DNA from: Phaeoceros laevis
Lineage: Eukaryota; Anthocerotophyta; Anthocerotopsida; Notothyladales
Length of the DNA: 46,218 bases
NCBI GenBank assembly: GCA_049999765.1
Contig: JBNGIQ010009133.1
Span: 42,869-89,086 of the forward strand
Reading direction: 5' to 3'
Below, piece after piece: positions 20,701 to 32,042 of this stretch. Under the pieces are notes generated by a model. The model saw only the letters and a program-made list of their open reading frames with translations, made no database searches and was not told the DNA's origin. How positions within the stretch are numbered: position 1 is the first letter of the stretch; each line of letters begins with the position of its first letter. The position numbers and the translations under genes were made by a program.

Positions 20701-20840
20701 GACGAGGTTAAGTAAGGGGCTGACTTGTGCCCGTTTCGCCCGGCAAAACGCACGCAGAGGGTGGGCATAATGTCCCAGCCCCCGCGCGCGCTATGTCGAG
20801 GAAGCGCCGTTTACGTATGTATGTAAGCATTGCGTAAACA

Positions 20841-22022
20841 CATCCGTGGCAGTAACTGGTTTGAAGAGTCGTAACCAGAGTACGTTTAGGGCCGCAGGGA
20901 GGGAAACAAGCAAGCTTTGATTAACGCGGTTAAGACGTTTGGTGGGTACGGCACCACTAGGCCTGGACTGGCACATGCAGCAGGCCTGCTCACTGCTTTG
21001 CCTTGAATGCTCCTAAATGATGAAGCGCGCTCGCGGTGGGGGTGGGCCCACTTGTTCCGTTAGACCTTGGATGTGTACTTGCGCCAACTCCCCCGAACCC
21101 CCGGCTCCGGTTAGACCAGGCTTAACCCGAGACCAGGAGTACCAGCAGCGAGCAGATAGCGTTCGTAAGGTCGGGGAAAAAACATCCCATGGGGCAGGCG
21201 CAGGCTAGGGAATATAAATCAGGAGGACCGCTGGGAAACCGGGTCAAATGTCGTGCCGGATTATACAAGCAAGCACATCTACTGTATTTTTTTGTGGTTT
21301 TTTCACGAGCCCAATGATTGGGCAGGGCCCACCACGCAGCGTAATGTAGTTTAATGTAACGTAACGTAACGCGGCTACGGTGCCTCGCCAGCCAGGCTGG
21401 ACGCGGCTCGCCCCATAATTGGGATGCTCTCGGGGGCACACAAAACGGAACGGGCTGCCCGAGGGCAAACGGCGCGCTGCTGTCCTACTGTGTTGTGGTG
21501 GCCGGCCCGCCCCGCCCGCAAGTGGCGCGGATAGGACAAGCTCCTATTGGACGCGTCCAGATAGGCGTCACGTGTCCGCGGGCGTGTGCGTACTAGCGAG
21601 GACTGTATAGCACGCCACCTGCCCGCCTGCCCGGTGCCCATTACTGTATCCTGCTGCCCGGCCTCGTCTTCCTCCCTCTTTCCCTCTCTTTCCCGTCCGC
21701 CCGTCCGTCAGTCCGTCCGTCGTCCATCCTCCTCCCGTCGGCCTGTCCGTGCACCCGCCGTCAGTCCTCCACGCTGGCTGATGTCACCCCTGACCTGGAC
21801 ACCTGGACCTGGACCGGGACTGGCTCCTCCCTTCCCACCGTTCAAACTTCGTCCCCACTTGGCCCACGAAATAAAGACGTCTCCTACCGCGGGACCCGGT
21901 ACTCTACGTCCTACCCCGCCATCGTGCATTCATTTGTTGGTTGGTAGTCCAGAACCTTGCTGGAACACGGGAGGTCCGGGAGTGAATGCCGGGCGTCGGG
22001 AGTTGGGAGTCGGGACTCTGCC
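20841..22022. other. Gene-poor GC-rich stretch
   Basis: No gene recognised. Pyrimidine-rich low-complexity sequence (CCGTCCGTC and CTTTCCCTCTC runs) occupies about 21660-21760. A small ladder of GTAACGTAACG occurs near 21355. Confidence 0.4.
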
Positions 22023-22200
22023 GGGAGTCGGGAGTCCCAGGAATACGCCGGGAGTCGGGAGTCCCAGGGCTACGCCGGGAGTCGGGAGTCCCAGGATTAC
22101 GCCGGGAGTCGGGAGTCCCAGGACTACGCCGGGAGTCGGGAGTCCCAGGACTACGCCCGGAGTCGGGAGTCCCAGGACTACGCCGGGAGTCGGGAGTCCG
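22023..22200 (+). repeat. 27-bp minisatellite
   Basis: Six full tandem copies and a partial one of GGGAGTCGGGAGTCCCAGGA plus CTACGCC (27 bp), at 22023, 22050, 22077, 22104, 22131 and 22158. Copies differ by one or two bases. The GGGAGTC heptamer also recurs irregularly from about 22000 to 22395. Because 27 is a multiple of three, all three frames stay open and predict repeat peptides such as GVGSPRTTP; these are very unlikely to be real proteins. Confidence 0.9.
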
Positions 22201-22399
22201 GGACTCTGGTGGGATTCGGGAGTGGGACTACGCCGGGAGTCCGGGAGTCTGGAGTGGGAGTGGGAGTGCACTGGGACTCGGGACTCGAGGACCGCTTAGT
22301 GGTAGCGGGAGTCGGGAGTCGGGACTGGCTTGGAGAAACGGGCCAAGTACTCGGCGTTCTGGAAGTAGCTGGGGCTCGGGAGTCGGGACTCCCGATTCA

Positions 22400-24120
22400 C
22401 AGAGTGGTGGGTGGGGAGTGCTGGTGTATTATTATTTTGGAGGAAGGGACGGCTTGGCCAACCATGCATGTACAATATATGTATGCGTACGTAGAAGGAA
22501 CGTATGGTGCGTAGGTATTTGTACTGGAGCAGAGGAGGAGAGCAGGCCATGCCAGGCCAGCCGATCGATGGGGACGCTTGCACCTACCATCCTCAGCTTT
22601 TGAACCGGTCTTGTTTAATCAGAGGAGAGGAGGGGAGGAAGAGGTGTGCCGGTAGAAGGGACGTTACGTAGGTTCCCGTATGGAGCGCACTGAGGGGCAG
22701 TGGTGGCAGGCCCCACTTGGTGAGGGAACGTGATCACATGGGTAGGGGGAGATAAAAGGACGCCCTGCTAAAACTGGGGGATCACATGCAGCGCAGGCAG
22801 GCCCAGTACTATGCAAGTAGCCTAGCCATATGGATGGATTCGGATTCCGTGGAAATTTGTACCCGATTGGCTTGCTTAATCGGCATCCTCTTCACACACA
22901 GGCCCAAATCGAACAATTTACCGATCTTGCCAGATCACACTACCGCTTCTCCCCATATGATGAGCATGAATCTATCGTATGATTTGGCTGGCCCAGCAGC
23001 CTTGCTTGTTATCATTAATAATGGCCGCAAAACCAACACAACACATGGCCAGCCAACCAAGGGATGCACCAGGATTTGGTTCCTCGACAGACACTTCCAA
23101 AACTTACACACGGACAAACTCATCCTCATCATAATATGAACAGCAACTAACAAGCAAGCATAAAGCATCCCACAAGCAAACAAGCACAATCAACCAATCG
23201 TGAATCATACATACCTACAATAGGGAATAAAAACTAGAAAGAGAAAGACACACACACACACACACACGGAGAAAGCAAGAGATAGAGTAGAAGGCTAATC
23301 ATTTTAGGCCGTGGTGTGTAGGGTGGCCACCACCAACCACACTAGAAGACACGAAGGGAAATCTTATAAGTTACACGATGAAGAAACCGTAAAGCTACAG
23401 AGTGATTTTAATACTAGGTTCTCACGGCAGTGATGTGTGCAATGTGGCTGATGGGCCAGTGTGCTATAGTATCTAGTCAAAGGAAGGCAGGCAGGGGGCC
23501 AAGTTGCCTGCCTAGCAATCCCTTTCGCCGACACGGCTGATGTACAATTGCAAATGATTGCGGGGCTCAAACTATGAAATCCTGCATGTGCCACCCTCCC
23601 CCGGCATATCATTTCCTGCATGAGTGGCCCCGTTCTGGGAATACACAAAACAAATGGAGGTGGGAATATGGGGAATAGCCGAATTGGTGGATGGGGAAAA
23701 GCGCGGAGGCCCCCATCTAGAGTCTCGTTCAATCATTTGGCAGGAGCGGCCCGCTTCGGGACGATGCCCTTCTCTCTGGTGGTACCGGCGTACCGGGCAC
23801 ATCGGTTGCCCGCTTTTATCCCCAGGTGAAAAAAGCTACCACCGCCAGCTGTTGTAGGGCTCGTCGGCCCCACATCGCCTGTTGCCCACCGCACGCGAGA
23901 ATCTTCAACTGCTCTCTCTTCTGTTGGGTTGGGCATGTCATGTCACGCGTGATCTCCCTCTTTTTCTTCGTCAACAATCAATGAATGAAAGGCCCGCCAA
24001 GGCCTGACGCGACCCTCTTTCGTTCACGTTTCCTCTCATTTCGTTTGCTTCTCGTGTCTGCTGTGGTACACAACGTGACCTGACCTGACCAGAAGATAGT
24101 CTAGATAGTTTTGTGAACTG
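22400..24120. other. Gene-poor stretch with a CA microsatellite
   Basis: No recognisable gene on either strand. A run of about ten CA dinucleotides lies at 23249-23268 within a GA-rich tract. Other frames are short and unrelated to known families. Confidence 0.4.
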
Positions 24121-24129
24121 AGTGAAGCG

Positions 24130-24316
24130 CTACACTCTCTACATACACGCACTAGACTCTCTACACTATCTACTTGCTCTCTACACGCTCTCTATATTCT
24201 CTCTATACGCCCTCTAGTGCATAGAGAGCTTCAATACACTCTCTACATGCTCTCTACACGCTCTCTACATGCTCTCTATATGCTCTCTATACTCTCTCTA
24301 GTGCGTAGAGAGCTTC
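24130..24316. repeat. CTCTCTACAC-type 12-bp array with a repeated boundary motif
   Basis: A long run of CTCTCTAC/CTCTCTAT units, usually spaced 12 bp apart (GCTCTCTACACG, GCTCTCTACATG). Two blocks each end in CTCTAGTGC(A/G)TAGAGAGCTTC, near 24211 and 24297; the TAGAGAG there is the reverse complement of CTCTCTA. The array is thus a two-copy higher-order repeat with a foldback end. Confidence 0.75.
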
Positions 24317-24516
24317 GGGGATATGGATGCTAAAGTCATGCGCTAATTCAAGGAGTATGGTGACCTATGTTTGTGCATCAACAACTTGAAGAGGGTATTT
24401 GGTGGAGTGGTTGCAAGTTTACTTTAGTCTCTAGGATGTTGTGATTTTTTTATCATGGGAGACTAAAGTAACTTATGGAATCGGTCTAGTCTAAAGCTCT
24501 TCTTAATCTGTCTAAA

Positions 24517-24674
24517 AATGCTTTCTCTTCCATGCTATGTTTTGCTGTTATGCTAACTGTTGATCATCGGAGATTATGGCAACTTATAGAACCCGAATGC
24601 TTTCTCTGCCATGCCATGCTTTGCTAACTGTTGATCATGGGAGATTATGGCAACTTACAGAACCCACTCTAGTC
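24517..24674. repeat. Two-copy tandem repeat, period about 79 bp
   Basis: AATGCTTTCTCT(T/G)CCATGC begins at 24517 and at 24596; both copies run on through CTAACTGTTGATCAT and GGAGATTATGGCAACTTA. Flanking segments (CTAGTCTAAAGCTCTTCTTA) are also repeated on both sides. Confidence 0.8.
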
Positions 24675-24821
24675 TAAAGCTCTTCTTAATGTATATAAAA
24701 TACTTTTCTAACTAGTGAGTAGACCTCATCAATACTCATGGTACTTAGTGTAGAAGAAGAAGAGAAATTCACTAGAGTTCTGGACTTTTAGGCACTTCCA
24801 CAAGGGTTCATGGACTACGTG

Positions 24822-24920
24822 TTGGCCACTTACACTCTTCGTACTAACTGAATTCATCCTATACTAAAATTTGGCCACTTGCACTCTTTGTACTAACTGA
24901 ATTCATCCTATACTAAAATT
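24822..24920. repeat. Two-copy tandem repeat, period 49 bp
   Basis: TTGGCCACTT(A/G)CACTCTT starts at 24822 and 24871; each copy continues through GTACTAACTGAATTCATCCT and ATACTAAAATT. Nearly identical, so recent. Confidence 0.85.
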
Positions 24921-27261
24921 TGCCATCAAGAGGACAAAGTCAGGAGGTTGCATGAAAAAGAGAATGAGTGGACCTTAGTTAACAGTTCTATTCACTAAAA
25001 AGAGCTGTTCTCCTCGCGAGAACCTGTGCCAACGATCTCCAACCAGCATCTCGATATTTTCTTCGAAGCGCGTCCAGGTGTTCAGGATCCCACGTCTTGA
25101 CACAATCTCCAATCAGCATTCGTAGAAGAGCCTCCATGAGGTTGAAAGTAGCGGAAGGGATCCCATCACAGGCTGAAGTTGAAAATTGTTGCCAACTTTG
25201 TACATTCTTTGATAAAAAGCCGCTCTACCAGATGAGATGTGGCAGGAAGTTCTACCTTGTTGCATCCATCTGCAATTTTCCAATCTCGTGCTCTTTGCAG
25301 ATAGCTTTCCAACTTCTCCTTGGTGAAATCAGGTCCCCATTCATTCCGAATGGTACTTTCCACCAGTTTACCATCTCGATCTATGTCCACCACACCTAAG
25401 GGAACAAGGACAGTAGCTGTTCATTTTCTAGGAGCCAAATTCAAGATGAAAATAGGCTTCTTCCTACCCATATCGAGATTCACAAGCGCATGGTGCATAG
25501 CATACCTTGTTGAAAGACAACTTGAAGAAGAACGATGTCTCTTTCTTCCTGAACCTACGAGCTCACTCGGTGAAGGTAATAGAGCCAAAAGATCCTAAGA
25601 ATATGATAGTGTCCACTAACGGACTGTCTTACTGTTTACTATTGGACAAGATCAACAAGATGGTGGTCAGGATCCAGAAGTTGGAGATCAGGAGCAAAGG
25701 CTGACATAATATGATGTTGCTACCGTAACGGGATGAACCTAGCTTATCGTATTAATCGTCCAATTTGAAAAGACTTTTTAAGTTTTGGAAGTGAGATATT
25801 CATCATGCTATTTTTGTATCAAATCCTCCATTTAACACTTCAAGGTTACTATGAGCATAGTTTGTCGATCCACGGAGAATGTTGATTGTAAATTGTGACC
25901 GACAACGAAGTTATAAAAAACTCATGGCAAATAAGAACCCCTATTGGAACAACTTCTGCGAAAAAAGAAGTCATTCAACAAGGTCATCAACACATGTAAG
26001 AAAGAATAACCTCTTTAGATAACAAGCTTCTGCCTTCTTCAAGTTATAGTGATAAAGGAAAAAATCCTAATATGCCTTTGAGGCCTAGTGAGGACGATGA
26101 TAATCATGGTGGACATTTTTGCATGAAGGAGGAACAAGTATTACCATTTCAAATGTATTGTGCACAATATAGATCAAACTGCAAAGTAGGACTTGTGTAA
26201 CAATTCCAAAAGACTTTGTAGACTTTTGATCATTGACAATGTGATTTCAACCTTACTCACATTAAAACTTTCTATTCATGGATATAAGCTTATGCTATGT
26301 GTGTTGAGTTCCCCATATTTCCAAGTAGACCGAGTTCAAACGCTCACAATAGCTACACGCTTAGAGGGATCGGCGAGGTAGTTCGAGAGCATGCAAATGG
26401 CAATGCACCCGTAGTTTATACTTGCTAAGAAAGCCAAATCTTTTGAATATCAATATATTGTGCGTATGGGTTGCATTTATTTAACCAATCTTAAGTTTTT
26501 GTAGGGACTAACTAGGGCAAAAAAAGCAAACGTGAGGTCACATATTGAAGCCATGGTTTTTTCTTTAGGGGGGTGAAACCTAAAGCTCCTATGTCACTTT
26601 GCCCTATCCACATCCACCTTCGATGAGCCTTTTTCTTGGAACAAAAATAGAAGATGGATGAACAGATATAGGAAGCTTGTCCTGGTGCTTAAAGAGAGGA
26701 TAGTTTTTGATGAGCCAGATAACGAAGAGAATCATAGATGTGGTACATGTAGTACAACCCTTAGTTGGCTTCCTACGTTTTATATAAATTGCACCATTTT
26801 TTTGAACTATCACAAAGTTCATATGTGAAAATCATTTGCTTGAAGAAGTTCATATGTGCTTGTGACCAAAAAATGCTTAATAAGCTCCGTCCTTCCTTCC
26901 TTGAAGAAATTTGGTACCCATGGATACTTTCAAGAGAAAGATGTACTCCATCTAGGTATATGAATGCCTCCTTCCTAATACTCCTTAGTACCTTTTGTGT
27001 ACCGGTGATGTAGAGTTGCGTGTTTCACTTGAGTACCTAAATCATGGGCTTCACGCCAACAACACGTGTTGGTCCATTACGCCCGATGTAGGTGGGCTTT
27101 CATCATCTAGTACTTGCACAAGTATATTACCGGGTACATGTTTTCTTGGATGCGCCGGCAGAGATGTAGACCGGTTTCTTAATACAAGGACCCGATTGGC
27201 ACGGTATCACCATTGTACGCTTATCCATTATACATTACACGACATATATCAATGTGCCAAT
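24921..27261. other. AT-rich gene-poor region, possible decayed retroelement
   Basis: Base composition turns clearly AT-rich relative to the flanking genes. Frames are short and broken. One plus-strand frame near 26193-26270 (CRLLIIDNVIST) faintly recalls the protease start of Ty3/gypsy polyproteins (LIIDSGS), but without the catalytic Asp-Ser-Gly or further domains. No LTR pair was recognised. Treat any retroelement label as speculative. Confidence 0.25.
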
Positions 27262-27407
27262 AGATTTCTACTATACGACACCACATTCAATTGGTGCATA
27301 CACAATCTTCGTCAATTGGCAGCACAAATACCCTAGATTTCTACTAGGCGACACCACATTCAATTGGTGCATACACAATCTTTGTCAATTGGCAGCACAA
27401 ATACCCT
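27262..27407. repeat. Two-copy tandem repeat, period 73 bp
   Basis: AGATTTCTACTA(TA/GG)CGACA begins at 27262 and 27335; both copies include CATTCAATTGGTGCATACAC and GTCAATTGGCAGCACAAATA. Only a few differences separate the copies. Confidence 0.88.
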
Positions 27408-29344
27408 TGTGACAAATGCACGGAAACAAAAAGGACTTTCTTGCATAACAATCTATCTAGCAAACCTTGGTTATTGATTCATCCAAAACCTAATCTGTCT
27501 TCCAGTACCTGGCCTGCAACCAATCATTCTACGGTTCGTCCACAGCTAAGCTACGATGAGCTGAGACGTACATACGTTTCATGCATACGTACACACATGG
27601 AATGGCATGCTACGCTATGCGATCATCATCCGCAAGTGAGATAAGCCCAATGGCGAGGCGCGGCCTGACCGGTTTTGACCTGCGCGGCGGGAGGTATCCA
27701 TTTTTAGAGAAAGCCATCGGCATTTCGGACACCGCTAGCGCATGCGCGGGGTAGCCGGGGACCCAAGCACGACCCCACTCGCACCCTGGCCCTAGGTCAC
27801 GTCATGCAGCCGGTCAGCCGTAAACCTCACCCCCACCTGCGGTTAGTTAATATTAACTAACCTGTTTTGGCTGGCTGCCGGCCGCGGGGGCCACTTGCCG
27901 GCAGACCACTTGCATGGTGGGAATCCGTTTAGCAGCCCTAGTCTGGTCTATACTGATGACCGGCTGGCTGCCGGGCCCGTTTTAGGGCTGTGTCCCCACG
28001 ACTGGGCCAACCGGCCGCCGGATGCGGGCACGCCATGTCGCGACAAAACGCCGCAGCGCACGCCTGGCCCTGGCCTGCAGCTTGGAACCGCGCACTACCG
28101 GTCACAGGTGGTGGTTGTTGATTTTTCCTTTTCAACCCGGCGGGGTAATTAGGGTAATGAATTATCCACTCGAGAGCGCAATGACGAGCAGCTTCCGGCA
28201 CCCGTCGCAGCCCGTCGGAGGCCGTACTCGCGGCGTTTAAGCCCTCACAAACTCACCGTTTATTCGCGCCGCCCGTACCGGGGTCCGGGAATAATTCCCG
28301 GGTAGCCCGCCGGGCCGATTGCGCTTAAAGCGGCTTCAAATCATCAGCCGCATCATTTATAGTTTTACGCCAGCGTAACTACTCTCCTTCACCGGGCGGC
28401 CACCGGCTGCAGCCGGGTTAGGCGGGAGCCACCAACTTGCTCGGCAACTAGGCAGCAGGCTTAAGGCTTGGGCTCACAGCCTCGCTCGGCTGGCTAGCTG
28501 GCCTGTCGCGTACCCCTCCCCCCTCTCCTCCTGTACTTGCGCCTCTGCCGCTGTCTCTTTCGGCCTCCTCTCCACCGCTCTCTTGCGTTGCTGCTGCTCC
28601 ACATCGCTGCCTGCTCTTGCTGGTTCCTCGTCACTGGTGCGCGTCCATCCGATCCGCCGCTAGCTCGCTGGCTGGCTCGCGCCTCTGAGGGGGAGGGTTG
28701 AGGCTGCTGGAGGGAGGGAGAGAGGGAGCGGGACTGTTGGTGTTGGAGCAAAAGTAAGCTCTTGGTGTCGGCCAACAGTGGAGGAAGGGGGGAGGAGAGG
28801 AAGACCGTGGCTGTGGAGATGCGGTGACGGAAGCTACAATTTTGTCCATCAACGGCAGCGAGCGCTGTGATCCCGGAAGCAGTGAATTTTTTGTCAAATT
28901 CTAGCAGAGTTCTTGTGGAGGGAGCTCCGTGATTACCTCTGCAGTGGTTCCGGTGGTGAGAACGCGCGTGTGTGGGAGGTGGCTGGAGTCGGTCGGTGCG
29001 CGGTAGCAGCGGTGTGCTGGTGAGGATGGTGTGGTGCCAAGGAGCTCAGCCGCAGCAGCAGCAGCAGCCGCGGCTGCAAGAGACGTGCTTGTCAGGGGTT
29101 GTAGCATGGGATGCACTTTAGGAAGCTCGAGGAGGCGATAGGAAATGCAGCGGCGGCACTTCGGGTGGTGTCAGGTGGTCCCTAGTCGCCGGAACAGAGG
29201 GCTTTACAGGCTGGGAAGGGCGGCGGCGGCGGCGGGTGTATCTGGTATGCGGGGCAGCAGCTTCTGCGTGCGAGATAGCTAGGGAGGGAGGTGAGAGTGC
29301 GCAGGCGGCGGAGCGGAATAGCGGTGGGAAAGCTGGATCCCGAG
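27408..29344. other. Upstream region and long GC-rich leader of the TIR1/AFB gene
   Basis: About 1.9 kb without a gene. From about 27650 it becomes GC-rich. The last roughly 850 bp have the look of a long 5' UTR, with GA- and CT-rich tracts and a GCAGCAGCAGCAGCAG run near 29050. Short upstream frames exist, but none is supported. Transcription start not determinable. Confidence 0.4.
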
Positions 29345-31357
29345 ATGCCCCCGCTCTTTTTTCCCGACGAGGTGCTGGAGCATGTCCTGGTGTTCCTGAC
29401 TTCGCACAAGGACAGGAACCACGTGTCATTGGTGTGCCGGGCGTGGTACAAGGCGGAGCGATGGAGCCGCAAGCACCTGTTCATCGGCAACTGCTACGCC
29501 GTGTCGCCGGAGATGGTGACCAGGAGATTCCCCCGCCTCAAGAGTGTCACGCTCAAAGGGAAGCCAAGATTCGCGGATTTCGGCCTCCTCCCCAACGACT
29601 GGGGGGCCAGCATCCAGCCCTGGGTGGAGGAGCTGGCCATGGCCTACCCAGGAATGGAGGAGCTGCGCTTCAAGCGCATGAGCGTCACCGACGAAAGCCT
29701 TGAGCTCATTGGCCGCTCCTTCCCCAACTTCAAGGTTCTGGTGCTCACCAATTGCGAGGGCTTCAGCGTGAAGGGGCTGTCCAGTATTGCCAGGCTTTGC
29801 CGGTGAGTTTCTTAGTTCTCAGGATGTGGGTGCCACAGCAATGGCTTACCTACCTGTTTCCGCTGCTGTCCGACTCTGTGCTGACCGGTGGTCTGTCGTA
29901 GGCACTTGACGCATCTGGACCTGTCCGAAAACCACATGGTCGCTGGTGACAGTGCGGTGGGGGAAGAGCAACGTTGCTGGATCGAGTCGTTTCCGGAGAC
30001 GTGTGTGTCGTTGGAAGTTCTCAATTTCGCCATTAACGACACAGCGAACTACGGGGCCTTGAGGAGTCTTGTGGCGAGGTGCCCCTCTCTCAAGAGCCTC
30101 AACGTCAGCAAGGGGGTGGACATGGATCAGTTTCCCGGCATACTAATGACTGCTCCTCAGCTGGTGGAGGTGGGGACTGGCTCACATGGGGGTTTATCTT
30201 CTGAGATTGGATCCATCTCCGATCTGAGAACTGCTCTACGGAACTGCAAAGGGCTGCGCAGGCTGGCTGTCCGCTGGGATCTGTCACCAACACACTTCTC
30301 TGCTCTGCAGATTGTTTGCTCGAATCTTGTTTCTCTGGACATAAGTCTAGTCCCGTTGCGCGCCGCGGAATGTGAAAAATTGATCTTCAACTGTCACAAG
30401 CTGCAGAAGCTTTGGGTTAGTTCTCGTACCTCATATCCCCGCATTGTGCATTGCTGGGCTCAGGTCAAAAGTCATTGGACTTTACTTGCAGATCCACGGG
30501 CAATTTTGTTCCAGGCATTGCACTAATCTTGTGTCTAATCTTGCACACAGTGTCTGGACTTCGTGGGTGACAAGGGCCTTGTGGCAGTGGCTCGTTCCTG
30601 CAGCGACTTGCGGGAGTTAAGAGTGTACCCGCTACAGGAGAATGGTGGGGAACATGGTGTGACTGAGGTGGGGCTTTACGCCATTGCTCAAGGCTGTCCC
30701 AATCTGGAGTCCATCCTGTACTTCTGCAACCAGATGACTAACCAGGCTGTTCAGTTCATGGCATTGAAGTGCCCTAATATGACCAGGTTCCGCCTAGCTA
30801 TAATGAATCCACGCTCACCTGATTGCGTGACTGGTGAGCCAATGGATGAGGGCTTCGGGGCAATTGTGAAGCACTGCAGGCAGCTGAGGCGGTTGGCTGT
30901 CTCCGGCTTACTGACTGACAAAGCATTCCAGTATATTGGAGAGTATGGTAAGGGTGTGCAAACACTCTCTGTGGCTTTTGCCGCAGACAGTGATATGGCC
31001 ATGAATTATGTTCTACAGGGCTGCCCGAAGCTCAGGAAGTTGGAGATAAGAGACTGTCCATTTGGAGACGAGGCCTTGGTCTCAGGCATAGATCGCTATG
31101 AATCTATGCGCTTCCTATGGATGTCCAGCTGCAACGTGACATACCATGGGTGCAGGTATCTGGCAGGGCGGCTGCCTTCTCTGAATGTGGAGATCATCAA
31201 AGAAGACAGTTGGCCTCATTTGGGAAAGCCAACCGTTGCAAAGTTATATATATACAGGTCTGTGGCAGGCCCGCGGAAAGATGCACCCGACTTCATCGCT
31301 ACGTTTAGATCCACCGAGTCCTTCGTTGGAGATTCCAGAATGGACACGCAATCGTAA
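29345..31357 (+). CDS. TIR1/AFB-type F-box auxin receptor
   Basis: Three exons, 29345-29802, 29902-30415 and 30551-31357, give 592 residues, the usual TIR1 length. An N-terminal F-box ([13 protein letters not shown], residues about 5-45) would bind SKP1. The leucine-rich repeats follow TIR1 throughout: [24 protein letters not shown]-like [67 protein letters not shown] and [14 protein letters not shown]. It ends with [16 protein letters not shown]. The Arg in TRFRL and the Ser in VSGLLT correspond to known auxin-contacting positions. As part of an SCF ubiquitin ligase it would degrade Aux/IAA repressors when auxin binds. Start chosen at 29345; an upstream in-frame GTG is not plausible. I saw no miR393 target site. 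Confidence 0.95.
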
Positions 31358-32042
31358 CCTTACTGTCCTCTCTGTATATACTCTTTAGTAAAATTTTAAA
31401 GGGTGCGGTCCCAGGAGTTGTACTTGCCAATGTACCTGGAAGCTGGGATTCCGAGATAACCATAGGTGTTGTGTTAGGTGATGCCCATTCTCCTGAAGGG
31501 TACCTCGTTGTGGTCCCCGTACATTTTACAATTTCACCATGTGGTAGTTCTTAGGCAGTAGTGTCCATTGTTCATTTCCTTCCCTTTCAAAACCGAGCCT
31601 TCATTCGAAAATAATCCGCTACGGACCTATACGACCGGTGGTTGACAACGTTTTCGTGAAAACTAACCTTGTTTGTCAGGTGAAGCAAAGAACTGATCAG
31701 TAGTCGAAACTTGCGCTGCAAAGAACCGATCAGTAGTTGAAACTTCAAAAATAGACACTGCGGAACAGCTATGGAGAGGTTGCAAAATCGCTTATCAAAG
31801 TACCCAATTTTTTGCAGCACGTGGATTAATGAAATAACTGGCAACGGCACAATAAAGGCATCAAGTGATGCCACCTCGTGACAGACAGGGCTTTCTACTT
31901 CCGCGATGGTACAAGCCCGTGCTCGCCAGAAGAGCGTCAGCATGAGCAAAGTTTCACTCTCCCGAAACAATTCCTGAATATTGAGGAAGAACACTCCCCC
32001 ACAACCCGGATCAGTACAGAAATGCAGGAAGCCCACATTGTC
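31358..32042. other. Convergent spacer between TIR1/AFB and RPS24
   Basis: No gene recognised; contains both 3' UTRs. GCAAAGAA(C)(T/C)GATCAGTAGT(C/T)GAAACTT occurs at 31685 and again at 31718, a 33-bp tandem duplication. Confidence 0.45.

Larger units (their letters stand above)
20473..20840. mobile_element. Foldback/MITE-like element with 62-bp inverted arms
   Basis: Arms at 20551-20612 and 20759-20820 are near-perfect inverted repeats (ACTTACGTGAACGGCGCTTT against ACATACGTAAACGGCGCTTC, continuing through GCGCGCGCGGGGG to GCCCACCC). Pairing continues inward with AGGCGAAAC and GTTTCGCC. Outer ends TGTTTACG (from 20473) and CGTAAACA (to 20840) are also inverted. The left arm holds an extra palindromic block. 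Between the arms lie 20-bp direct repeats. No coding frame or clear target-site duplication is seen, so this is a non-autonomous foldback or MITE-type element at best. The boundaries are approximate. Confidence 0.65.

Noticed and set aside
22023-22200. CRISPR-like array
   Set aside because: The 27-bp units are directly abutting with no unique spacers, and the genome is plant nuclear; it is a minisatellite.
21586-22603. Three overlapping plus-strand repeat proteins of 185-237 codons and an antisense one
   Set aside because: All are by-products of the 27-bp unit being a multiple of three; no start context, splice sites or homology.
26193-26381. Ty3/gypsy protease domain
   Set aside because: Only a weak LIID-like string, no catalytic Asp-Ser/Thr-Gly and no adjacent reverse transcriptase or LTRs.
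29345-31357. miR393 target site in the auxin-receptor gene
   Set aside because: I looked for the known complementary core (ATGCGATCCC) and did not see it.
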